A stretch of DNA of 64,000 nt from Methyloversatilis universalis FAM5. GTDB lineage: Bacteria > Pseudomonadota > Gammaproteobacteria > Burkholderiales > Rhodocyclaceae. Shown piece after piece: positions 7,832-14,940 of this stretch (positions are counted from its first letter, which is position 1; each line of letters begins with the position of its first letter). Where the stretch lies: positions 124,001 to 188,000 of the forward strand of contig NZ_AFHG01000052.1 in the NCBI RefSeq assembly GCF_000214035.2, written 5' to 3'. The notes under the pieces are model-generated. The model searched no databases. It was not told where the DNA came from and saw only the letters and a program-made list of their open reading frames with translations. Both the position numbers and the translations under genes were made by a program.

Positions 7832-9556
7832 TCATTTCCTGGGCAGCTTGAATACCCAGATCACGCCGCCCTGTGGCACGGTGGTCTTCTTGTCGAGCAC
7901 CGCGTTGAACGCGCCCTGCATGCGTTCGGCATCCACACCCCAGCCGGACTGCACAGCGATGTACTGTTCGCCGTCGACCTCGAAGCTCGAGGGCACGCCG
8001 GTCACGCCCGAATTGGTCGGGAATTCCCACAGCAGCTTGCCGGTGCTGGCATTGAAGGCGCGGAACTTGCGGTCGTTGGTGCCGCCGCCGAACACCAGAT
8101 TTCCGGCGGTGGTCATCAGCGGGCCCCAGTTCATTTCCGGATAGGTGTGGGTCCACACCTTCTTGCCGGTCTTCAGGTCCCAGGCCTGCACTTCGCCGAT
8201 GTGCACCTTCGACTCCGGCGTCATGCGCACATTGGTGAGCACGTTCTCGATCGAAACGCCGAGGTAGAGCTCGCCCTTGTTGTACTTGACCGGCTCGCCG
8301 GTCAGTTCCGAGCACAGATTGTTCTGCGCCGGGATGTAGAGCAGGCCGGTGTGCGGGTTGTAGGCCTCGGGCGGCCAGTCCTTGCCACCCCACAGCGAGG
8401 GGCAGAAGTTCACCGTCTTGCCGGTGGCCGGTATGCGTGCCGGGTCATAGGTCGGGCGACCGGTCTTCGGGTCGAGCTTCGTGAATACGTTCTGCGTGAC
8501 GTAGGGCCAGGCATCGACGTAATTCACCTTGCTGTCGGTGCGCTCCAGCATCCACAGATAGCCGTTGCGGCCGGCGTGCACCAGCGACTTCACCTTCCTG
8601 CCCTTGTGCTCGAGGTCGATCAGCAGCGGGGCGGATACCTCGTCCCAGTCCCACGAATCATTGTGGTGATATTGGTGGTAACCCTTGAGCTTGCCAGTGT
8701 CGACGTCCAGCGCCAGCACCGAATTGGCGTACAGGTTGTCGCCGCTGCGGGTGTCGGCCATCCACGGGCCGGCGTTGCCGACGCCCCAGAAGGCGAGGTT
8801 GGTGTCCGGGTCGTAGGTGCCGGTGATCCACACCGAGCCGCCGCCACGCTTGTAGGTGTCGCCCGGCCAGCTGTCGCCGCCGGGTTCGCCCGGGCCGGCG
8901 ATGGTGTAGGTGCGCCAGGCTTCCTTGCCGCTGTCGGCGTCGAAGGCAGCGACGAAGCCGCGGATGCCGTATTCGCCCCCCGAACTGCCGATCATGATCT
9001 TGCCCTTGGCGGCCAGCGGCGCCAGCGTCATGTAGTAGCCGGACTTCCAGTCGGCCACCGCGGTCTTCCACACCTCTTTGCCGGTTTTGGCGTCGAGCGC
9101 GACCAGGAAGGCGTCGGTGGTGGCGATGTACACGCGGTCACCGTACAGCGCGACGCCGCGGTTGGTCGGGTGCAGTTGCTGCAGCTCGTCCGGAATGGTT
9201 TTCTTGTAGCGCCAGATTTCGCGGCCGCTCTTGGCTTCCAGACAGATGACCTGGTTGTTCGGCGTGGCGACGAACATGTAGCCGTTGTTCACGATGGGCG
9301 GTGCCTGGTGCCCTTCGGTCATGCCGGTCGAGAAGGCCCAGGCCAGCTGCAGCTTGTCGACGTTCTTGTCGCTCACTTGCTTGAGCGGGCTGTAGCCCCA
9401 GCCGGCGTAGTTGGCGCGGTACATCAGCCAGTTCTGCGCTTCCGGCTTGTTCAGCCGTGCGTCGGTGACCGGCGCGTAGGCGGGCAGGGCCGCCGTGGCC
9501 GCCAGCGGCGCGAGCAGTGCCGCCGCGAGGACGGTCCGCTTCATCGTGTTTCTCAT
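7832..9556 (-). CDS. PQQ-dependent alcohol dehydrogenase (methanol/ethanol family), no haem domain
   Basis: Periplasmic quinoprotein oxidising a primary alcohol to an aldehyde. The 574 residues have a signal peptide (about 1-28), then an eight-bladed propeller with repeated A-x-D-x-x-T-G-K-x-x-W docking motifs. By alignment to MxaF/ExaA the metal ligands are Glu195 (SGGEYGIRG), Asn261 (GVGNAGPW) and catalytic Asp303 (NDSWDWDEV). Asp305, two residues on, is the extra acidic residue typical of lanthanide-using XoxF/ExaF enzymes. The vicinal Cys pair that normally precedes the NRG motif is absent: the segment reads LQQLHPTNRG, so Gln127-Leu128 replace Cys-Cys. The protein ends KLPRK with no cytochrome c domain. 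AGGAGG precedes the chosen start by 7 bases. Confidence 0.93.
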   Translation of the reverse strand: MRNTMKRTVLAAALLAPLAATAALPAYAPVTDARLNKPEAQNWLMYRANYAGWGYSPLKQVSDKNVDKLQLAWAFSTGMTEGHQAPPIVNNGYMFVATPNNQVICLEAKSGREIWRYKKTIPDELQQLHPTNRGVALYGDRVYIATTDAFLVALDAKTGKEVWKTAVADWKSGYYMTLAPLAAKGKIMIGSSGGEYGIRGFVAAFDADSGKEAWRTYTIAGPGEPGGDSWPGDTYKRGGGSVWITGTYDPDTNLAFWGVGNAGPWMADTRSGDNLYANSVLALDVDTGKLKGYHQYHHNDSWDWDEVSAPLLIDLEHKGRKVKSLVHAGRNGYLWMLERTDSKVNYVDAWPYVTQNVFTKLDPKTGRPTYDPARIPATGKTVNFCPSLWGGKDWPPEAYNPHTGLLYIPAQNNLCSELTGEPVKYNKGELYLGVSIENVLTNVRMTPESKVHIGEVQAWDLKTGKKVWTHTYPEMNWGPLMTTAGNLVFGGGTNDRKFRAFNASTGKLLWEFPTNSGVTGVPSSFEVDGEQYIAVQSGWGVDAERMQGAFNAVLDKKTTVPQGGVIWVFKLPRK

Positions 9557-9586
9557 GCTTCCTCCTGTGTTGTAGGGCGAAGATGT

Positions 9587-9609
9587 GGTCGCGCTTCGTG
9601 GGCGCGACC
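9587..9609 (-). other. Hairpin between the Rieske and PQQ dehydrogenase genes
   Basis: GGTCGCGC and GCGCGACC form a perfect 8-bp stem with a 7-base loop in the 114-bp gap between the two genes. No T-run follows. It could stabilise the downstream message or set the ratio of the two proteins; this is speculative. Confidence 0.35.
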
Positions 9610-9670
9610 GGTGCTGCAGCCCGGACGCTTCGCCTTGTGACGCCCGGGCGGTGTGAAACGCGTATCCGGG

Positions 9671-10282
9671 TCAGCCCTTGCGCACGCCGGGGGCCGAACT
9701 GAAGCTGCCGGCCACCACCAGTTCGCCGTGCTCGCTCTTCAGCGGCAGCCAGGGCAGGGCGCGGCCGGCGGGGCCGGCGGTGACCGTGCCGGCCTTCAGC
9801 GGGTCGAATTTGGAGAAGTGGCAGAAACAGAACATGGCGCCGCCGGCCGCATCCCACTCGCTCACTTCGCAGCCCTGGTGGGTGCAGACGGCGGAGTAGG
9901 CGAGCACGCCGTCGGCGCTGCGGGCGCGGGTTTCGGCGTCGAGCGACGCCGGGTCGAAGCGCATCAGGATGACCCGGCCCAGCCGGCTTCCGTCGCGCAC
10001 CAGCGCATCGGTCGCGGCGAAGGGCAGCGCGCGTACCGGCTTGCTGGCGAGCGGAATGTCGGCGACCTTCAGCGGCTGCGGCGCGCCCTCGTCGTCCATG
10101 CGCACCAGGCGGTCGCCCGGCTGCGGCGGCAGGTCGGCCGCTTCGCTGGCGTGCGCGCCGCGCACCGCGCCACCGAACAGCGCGGTCACCGCCAGGGCCG
10201 CCTTCATTGCGTCTCGCCGCGACTGACAGCAGCCGCTTCCGTGCTCGGGGGTGACACTCTTTTTCGGGTCGTTCTGCGCCAT
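9671..10282 (-). CDS. Exported Rieske [2Fe-2S] protein, Tat-type signal
   Basis: 203-residue Rieske protein. An N-terminal SRRDAMK followed by a hydrophobic stretch to AHA (about 21-45) looks like a twin-arginine signal or anchor. Box 1 is CTHQGC (Cys133, His135, Cys138) and box 2 is CFCHFS (Cys152, Cys154, His155). Both cluster-ligand pairs and the disulfide Cys pair are present, although box 2 departs from the usual CPCHGS. No cytochrome b or c1 gene is nearby, so it is unlikely to be part of a bc1 complex. As first gene of the alcohol operon it may take electrons from the quinoprotein. The start at 10282 has GAGGA upstream; a longer version beginning at 10363 would start upstream of the sigma-54 promoter. 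Confidence 0.85.
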   Translation of the reverse strand: MAQNDPKKSVTPEHGSGCCQSRRDAMKAALAVTALFGGAVRGAHASEAADLPPQPGDRLVRMDDEGAPQPLKVADIPLASKPVRALPFAATDALVRDGSRLGRVILMRFDPASLDAETRARSADGVLAYSAVCTHQGCEVSEWDAAGGAMFCFCHFSKFDPLKAGTVTAGPAGRALPWLPLKSEHGELVVAGSFSSAPGVRKG

Positions 10283-10320
10283 GCTGTCCTCGCTGTTGGG
10301 CTGATGCGGAGAGCCCGTCA

Positions 10321-10335
10321 GCGAGCGTCGTGCCA
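10321..10335 (-). promoter_or_regulatory. Sigma-54 (-24/-12) promoter of the alcohol-oxidation operon
   Basis: Minus strand TGGCACG (10335-10329), four bases, then TCGC (10324-10321). This matches the consensus TGGCACG-N4-TTGC with one mismatch and keeps the invariant GG-N10-GC spacing. Transcription would begin near 10309, about 27 bases before the Rieske start codon. A sigma-54 activator gene is divergent from it. Confidence 0.8.
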
Positions 10336-10488
10336 GCGTCGACAGCGCGTGACCGGATGACATCGGCGTGCGGGGCCGGCAGGGCGCAAAGCGTCCTGCA
10401 GTGCGGAATGCGGCGGAGAATGGCGGGCTGTCTTCCCGGATGTTGCGCTGCAGCGAAATCGGTTCGCCATCCCGAGACGGTGAGATGC

Positions 10489-10509
10489 TGTCTCACTCGA
10501 AGTGAGACA
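10489..10509. promoter_or_regulatory. Palindromic activator-binding site (UAS)
   Basis: Perfect 9-bp inverted repeat, TGTCTCACT and AGTGAGACA, separated by CGA. Its centre is about 165 bp upstream of the -24 element at 10333, a normal distance for a sigma-54 enhancer. It has the TGT-N15-ACA form seen for AcoR-like activators. The protein encoded at 10667-12595 is the obvious candidate to bind it. Confidence 0.75.
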
Positions 10510-10571
10510 AATCCTTGTATTTCAGTGGCTTGCGGGGTGGCTTTCGTTGTGCGTCGCAGCAGCGGTAATGC

Positions 10572-10601
10572 TTGAAGCGTGCCGAAACGCTCTCCTACAC
10601 T
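10572..10601 (+). promoter_or_regulatory. Sigma-70-like promoter candidate for the activator gene
   Basis: TTGAAG (10572-10577) and TACACT (10596-10601) are separated by 18 bp, about 65 bp before the activator start codon. Each hexamer matches the consensus at four of six positions. Confidence 0.4.
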
Positions 10602-10666
10602 GTCGCGAAAACAGCCGGTGCACTGCACCCGGCGATGACGCCAGGACATGAGGAGGAGGAAAGGCC

Positions 10667-12595
10667 ATGCGTTTCAGGGATGCGTTCTCGCAGCACATGA
10701 GGCAGGTTGGTGCGCTGTCGTCGGCAAGCGGCGGCGAACTGCGAGTGCCGGGACAGGACCGCATCGCCGAGTCCTGGCGACGTTCGCTGGAACAGCACCG
10801 GGTCGATCCGGAAATGCCGGCTTCGCCGCGCATCCTGAGCGCGGCCGAGGTGCGCGAGCGCTGTGGTCGCATCGAGCCCTTCCTGCAGCTGGCGCGGCTC
10901 GGCGTGGGCAAGCTGCACAGCCAGATCAAGGACGCCGGCTACTGCGTGCTGATGACCGACGCCGAGGGCAGTACCGTGGACTTTCGCGGACACCCGTCCA
11001 CCGATCTCGAATTCCGTTCGCGTGGCTTCCGTGTCGGCGCCTGCTGGTCTGAGCGTGATGAAGGCACCTGTGGCGTCGGGACCACGCTGATCGACCGGGC
11101 ACCCATCCTGGTGCACAAGGGCGAACACTTCCGCGCCTACAACGTCGGCATTACCTGCAGCGCCGCACCGGTGTTCGGCCCGGACAACGATGTGGTGGCG
11201 GTGCTCAACGCGTCGGCGCTGGCGGCGCCGGACGACCGCCGCAGCCAGTCGGTGGTGTTCCAGCTGGTGGCGCAGAACGCCCGTTTCATCGAGAACGCCT
11301 GGTTCATCGAAGCCAACCGCCACCGCTGGACGGTGCAGATCGCCGGCGTCGGCCGCGGGCTGGACCCGGAGCGCAGCTACCTGCTGGCGCTGGACGAGCG
11401 CGGCCGCATCGTGCAGGCCAACTTCCTCGCCCATGTCGAACTGCTGGAGTACGCCGGGCCGTTGCCGCGCGCCTTCCACGAGGTGTTCGATCTGAGCGCC
11501 GACGAACTGCTGCGGGCCGCGCACGACCGGCCGGGCATGCCGGTGGGCCTGCGTCGGCTGAGCAGCGGCCAGGTGCTGTCGGCGGTGGTGCGGGTGCCCG
11601 AACAGCGGCGCCAGCCCCGCCGGGCGGTGCAGGGCCGGCACGATTTCTCGACGCTGGCGGTGGGGGATACCCGCGTTGCCGGCGACATCCAGCGCATCAA
11701 GCGCATCGTGAACAGCCGTCTGCCCATCCTGCTGCTGGGCGAGACCGGCGTCGGCAAGGAGGCGTTCGCGCACGCCATTCATGCGCAGAGCGAGCGGCAC
11801 GATCAGCCCTTCGTCGCGCTGAACTGCGCAGCCATTCCGGAAAACCTGATCGAGAGCGAACTGTTCGGCTACCGCGAAGGCGCGTTCACCGGCGCCAAGG
11901 CGAAGGGCGAGGCGGGCAAGATCCAGATGTCCAGCGGCGGCACGCTGTTCCTGGACGAGATCGGCGACATGCCGTTGCCGCTGCAGACCCGGCTGCTGCG
12001 GGTGCTGGCCGAGGGCGAGGTGCTGCGCCTGGGCGGCACCGAGCCGGAAAAGGTGGATCTGAACGTCGTGTGCGCCACCCACCGCGACCTGGAGTCGCTC
12101 GTGGCGGCCGGCCGCTTCCGCGAGGATCTGTACTACCGGCTCAATGCCGCCACCTTCACGCTGCCGCCGCTGCGCGCGCGCAGTGACCGGCGCCAGGTGC
12201 TGCAGCAGGTGTTCGACGAGGAATGTGCGGCGGCAGGGCGAGACATCGAGCTTCCGGATGAGCTGGCCGACGAGCTGATGGGCTATGGATGGCCGGGCAA
12301 CATCCGCCAGCTGCGCAACACGCTGCGCTATGCGGTCGCGGTGTGCGAATCCAATGCGCTGTCACGCCTGAATCTGCCGGACAACCTGCTGCGGGCGCTG
12401 GACGAACCGGCCCCTGAGACGCCCGGGCCGCGCAGCGAAGCCGAGGCGGACGAACGCCGCCGCATCATCGAGGCGATGGAAGCCAGCGGCTGGCGCGCGA
12501 CCGAAGCGGCCGCGCTGATCGGTATGCCGCGCGCCACCTTCTACCGGCGACTCAGCCGCTACGGTCTGGGCCGCGGACGCTTTCCGAGCCGCTAG
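10667..12595 (+). CDS. Sigma-54-dependent transcriptional activator, AcoR-like (GAF-AAA+-Fis)
   Basis: 642 residues. The N-terminal half (about 1-320) contains a GAF-like sensory region beginning after RIAESWRRSLEQHRVDP, the motif of the AcoR/DhaR group. A central AAA+ domain follows with Walker A GETGVGKE (about 358), the sigma-54 contact loop GAFTGA (about 404) and Walker [12 protein letters not shown] (about 424). A Fis-type helix-turn-helix ends the protein (ATEAAALIGMPRATFYRRL). There is no receiver domain, so it probably senses a small molecule directly. AGGAGGAGG lies just before the ATG. It is transcribed divergently from the PQQ dehydrogenase operon, whose promoter is sigma-54 type, so it is almost certainly that operon's activator. 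Confidence 0.93.
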   Translation: MRFRDAFSQHMRQVGALSSASGGELRVPGQDRIAESWRRSLEQHRVDPEMPASPRILSAAEVRERCGRIEPFLQLARLGVGKLHSQIKDAGYCVLMTDAEGSTVDFRGHPSTDLEFRSRGFRVGACWSERDEGTCGVGTTLIDRAPILVHKGEHFRAYNVGITCSAAPVFGPDNDVVAVLNASALAAPDDRRSQSVVFQLVAQNARFIENAWFIEANRHRWTVQIAGVGRGLDPERSYLLALDERGRIVQANFLAHVELLEYAGPLPRAFHEVFDLSADELLRAAHDRPGMPVGLRRLSSGQVLSAVVRVPEQRRQPRRAVQGRHDFSTLAVGDTRVAGDIQRIKRIVNSRLPILLLGETGVGKEAFAHAIHAQSERHDQPFVALNCAAIPENLIESELFGYREGAFTGAKAKGEAGKIQMSSGGTLFLDEIGDMPLPLQTRLLRVLAEGEVLRLGGTEPEKVDLNVVCATHRDLESLVAAGRFREDLYYRLNAATFTLPPLRARSDRRQVLQQVFDEECAAAGRDIELPDELADELMGYGWPGNIRQLRNTLRYAVAVCESNALSRLNLPDNLLRALDEPAPETPGPRSEAEADERRRIIEAMEASGWRATEAAALIGMPRATFYRRLSRYGLGRGRFPSR

Positions 12596-12704
12596 CGTTC
12601 CCGGCATCCTGACGGACTGATCGGAAGATCGTCGCGGCGAATCGCCGTGCTGGCGGCCAGCGAGGCGACCACCGCCGGCAAATCAGCCCTGTGTCCGCCG
12701 CGGA

Positions 12705-13406
12705 TCAGCGCTGTGCCGGCGGCGTGAGCCGCGCGCGTACGAAGTCGATGTGCGCGTACATGGCGTCGCGCGCGCGATAGGGTTCGCGTGCGCGGATTGC
12801 TTCCCACAGCGCGAAGTGCTGCTGCCACAGCGCCTCGGCCACCGCCCGGTCGCCGTAACGCAGGCCGGCCTGGTTGTGCGCGATGTGCTCGCGGTGCATG
12901 GCCAGCAGATTGGCCTGCAGATAGCCGAACATGCTGTTGTGGGCGGCTGCGGCGATGGCGCCATGCCACACCGAATCGAGCAGTACCTCCTGCGCCTCGT
13001 CGTCGTCGCGGCGCGCGCGGCGCAGCCGGTCCACCACCCCGCGCAGCGTGGCGAGATCGGCGCGGCTGGCGCGTTCGGCGGCGAACTGCGCGGCGGCGCC
13101 TTCCAGCACGCGCCGGAATTCCAGCATGTCGCCGCCCAGATGCGGGTGTTCGGCCAGCAGCTGTCGCCAGGGCGACGCCAGCCCGCCGTGCAGCCTTTCG
13201 GTGACGTACACGCCACTGCCGACCCGACTGGCCAGCAGACCGCGGGCAGCCAGACGCTGTATCGCCTCACGCAGCGTGCCGCGCGACACGCCCAGTTCGT
13301 CGGCCAGCGCGCGTTCGGCCGGCAGGCGGGCACCGGCCGGGTAGTGGCCGTCGAGCAGGCGGGCTTCCAGTGCGCGGGTGGCGCGGTCGGCGGCGGAGAC
13401 GGGCAT
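12705..13406 (-). CDS. GntR/FadR-family regulator, LldR-like
   Basis: 233-residue regulator. The N-terminal winged helix (about 10-75) contains LPAERALADELGVSRGTLRE, the GntR recognition region, followed by an all-helical FCD effector domain (about 85-215). It is divergent from the lutA-lutC-lutB lactate genes, and a perfect AATTGGT-N3-ACCAATT site lies 16 bp upstream of its own start. That site is the type bound by LldR and PdhR. The likely role is lactate-responsive repression of the lut genes and of itself. LldR, LutR and PdhR cannot be separated by sequence alone; the neighbours favour lactate. Confidence 0.85.
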   Translation of the reverse strand: MPVSAADRATRALEARLLDGHYPAGARLPAERALADELGVSRGTLREAIQRLAARGLLASRVGSGVYVTERLHGGLASPWRQLLAEHPHLGGDMLEFRRVLEGAAAQFAAERASRADLATLRGVVDRLRRARRDDDEAQEVLLDSVWHGAIAAAAHNSMFGYLQANLLAMHREHIAHNQAGLRYGDRAVAEALWQQHFALWEAIRAREPYRARDAMYAHIDFVRARLTPPAQR

Positions 13407-13422
13407 GGCGGGATCTCTGCTG

Positions 13423-13439
13423 AATTGGTCCGACCAATT
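13423..13439. promoter_or_regulatory. LldR/PdhR-type operator between the GntR regulator and lutA
   Basis: AATTGGT and ACCAATT form a perfect 7-bp inverted repeat with a 3-base centre (CCG). It lies 16 bp from the regulator start codon and 77 bp from lutA, so one bound dimer could control both directions. It matches the known operator form of the FadR-subfamily regulators LldR and PdhR. Confidence 0.85.
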
Positions 13440-13516
13440 TTGCCCGAATGCGGGCGCTCGCGATCATGCGCTCCCATCAAGCCGCCCGCCTCGGGGCGCG
13501 ACCACCGGAGTTTTCG

Positions 13517-14278
13517 ATGCACGCTGCCCGCCCACCGCGCCCCGACCAGGTCTACCTGTTCGGTACCTGCCTGATCGACCTGTTCGTGCCCGAAGCCGGG
13601 CTGGACGCGGTGCGGCTGCTCGAACGCGAGGGGCTCACCGTGCATTACCCGCAGGCGCAGAGCTGCTGCGGTCAGCCGGCCTGGACCAGCGGCAATCCGG
13701 ACGAGGCGCGCCGGGTCGCCGCGGCGCAGATCGCGCTGTTCGATCAGCCCTGGCCCATCGTGGTGCCGTCCGGCTCCTGTGCCGGGATGATGCGGCACCA
13801 CTGGCCCGCGCTGTTCGACGACGAGCCGGCGCTGCAGGCGCGGGCACGCGACGTGGCTGGCCGGGTGCATGAACTGGCCGGCTTTCTGGTCGAGGTGCTG
13901 GCGGTCGACTATTCCGGCGCCGGCGGCGAGCCGGTGACCGTGGGCCTGCACACCTCGTGCAGCGCCCGCCGCGAAATGGGTACGCGGGTGCACGGCGTGC
14001 AGCTGCTGTCCGCGCTGCCCGGCGTCACGCTCGACACCCACGCCAGCGAATCTGAATGCTGCGGTTTCGGTGGCGTGTTCTCGCTCAAGCACGCGGACAT
14101 TTCCGGCGCCATCGTGCGCGACAAGGTGGCCAGCCTGTCGGCGGTGTGCGAGCGCTTCGTGACCGCGGACTGCGGCTGCATGCTGAACATCACGCACGCC
14201 GCCGAACACCAGGGCCGGCCCTTGCGGGGCGAGCACATCGCCACCTTCCTGCGCCGCCGGCTGGAGGGCGAAGCATGA
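13517..14278 (+). CDS. lutA: Lactate utilization (Fe-S) protein LutA/LldE
   Basis: 253-residue subunit of the iron-sulfur L-lactate oxidase complex LutABC. Two CCG domains are visible, marked by SCCGQPAWTSG near residue 50 and by CSARREMG and ESECCGFGG in the second half; these bind Fe-S or heterodisulfide-type cofactors. The length fits the family (about 240-250). The start at 13517 has a GGAG site 8 bases upstream and matches the family N-terminus (VYLFGTCLIDLF); 23 more upstream codons are open but lack support. Its stop overlaps the lutC start (ATGA), so the two are coupled. Confidence 0.93.
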   Translation: MHAARPPRPDQVYLFGTCLIDLFVPEAGLDAVRLLEREGLTVHYPQAQSCCGQPAWTSGNPDEARRVAAAQIALFDQPWPIVVPSGSCAGMMRHHWPALFDDEPALQARARDVAGRVHELAGFLVEVLAVDYSGAGGEPVTVGLHTSCSARREMGTRVHGVQLLSALPGVTLDTHASESECCGFGGVFSLKHADISGAIVRDKVASLSAVCERFVTADCGCMLNITHAAEHQGRPLRGEHIATFLRRRLEGEA

Positions 14279-14940
14279 GCGCCCGTGACCGCATCCTGGC
14301 GCGGCTGCGCGCCGCCGAGCCGGGCGCGCCGGTGGCGGTGCCGGACGTGGCCGGCTACTACGCAAGGCGTTCGCGGCTGACCGCGACCGAGCTCCTGAGC
14401 CAGCTGTGCGCGCGCCTGCGTGCTTCGCGTGCCGACGTGAAGGTGGCCGCGCCGGACGCGTGGGCGTCGGTGGCGGCCGAGGCGCTGCAGCAGCGCGGCG
14501 TGCGCCGGCTGGCGCTGGGGTCCTGCGCACGCGCGGTGACGCTGGCCGCCGCGCTGCCGGACACCATCGAAACCGTGCGCTTCGACGGCGCGATCGAGGG
14601 CTGGAAGCGCGCACTGTTCGAAACGGTCGATGCCGGTTTCACGCCGGCGTCTGCCGGCATCGCTGCCACCGGCGCACTGCTGCTGAACCATGGCGGTGCG
14701 CTGCCGCGCACGCTGTCGCTGGTGCCCCCGGTCAGCCTGGTCTGCGTCGATGTGCACGACCTGTACGACGACCTGCACCACGCCGCCAGCGTGCAGCGCT
14801 GGGCCGACGACATGCCGACCAACCGGGTGCTGGTGTCCAGCCCGTCGCGCACCGCCGACATCCAGCAGACCCTGGCCTATGGTGCGCACGGTCCGCGCGA
14901 ACTGATCGTGGTGGTGATCGCGGACGGAGAGACCGCATGA
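14275..14940 (+). CDS. lutC: Lactate utilization protein LutC (DUF162/LUD domain)
   Basis: 221-residue LUD-domain protein with the conserved stretch ASAGIAATGALLLNHGG (about 125-140) and a C-terminal PSRTADIQQTLAYGAHGP, diagnostic of LutC/YkgG. It takes part with LutA and LutB in oxidising L-lactate to pyruvate in the cytoplasm. It overlaps both neighbours through ATGA junctions. Here lutC sits between lutA and lutB, unlike the lutA-lutB-lutC order of Bacillus subtilis; this does not change the expected function. Confidence 0.92.
   Translation: MSARDRILARLRAAEPGAPVAVPDVAGYYARRSRLTATELLSQLCARLRASRADVKVAAPDAWASVAAEALQQRGVRRLALGSCARAVTLAAALPDTIETVRFDGAIEGWKRALFETVDAGFTPASAGIAATGALLLNHGGALPRTLSLVPPVSLVCVDVHDLYDDLHHAASVQRWADDMPTNRVLVSSPSRTADIQQTLAYGAHGPRELIVVVIADGETA

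Noticed and set aside
7832-9556. Calling the quinoprotein MxaF or XoxF methanol dehydrogenase
   Set aside because: The vicinal Cys pair is absent and no mxaG/xoxG-type cytochrome or mxaJ gene is nearby, so a general alcohol dehydrogenase name is safer.
9671-10282. Rieske subunit of a cytochrome bc1 complex
   Set aside because: No cytochrome b or c1 genes adjoin it and it is co-oriented within the alcohol operon.
10541-10557. Second sigma-54 promoter on the plus strand towards the activator gene
   Set aside because: GG-N10-GC spacing occurs, but the bases around it match the consensus poorly and a sigma-70-like promoter lies closer.
12705-13406. Naming the GntR protein PdhR
   Set aside because: The operator fits both LldR and PdhR, but the neighbours are lactate genes and no such site was found before aceE.
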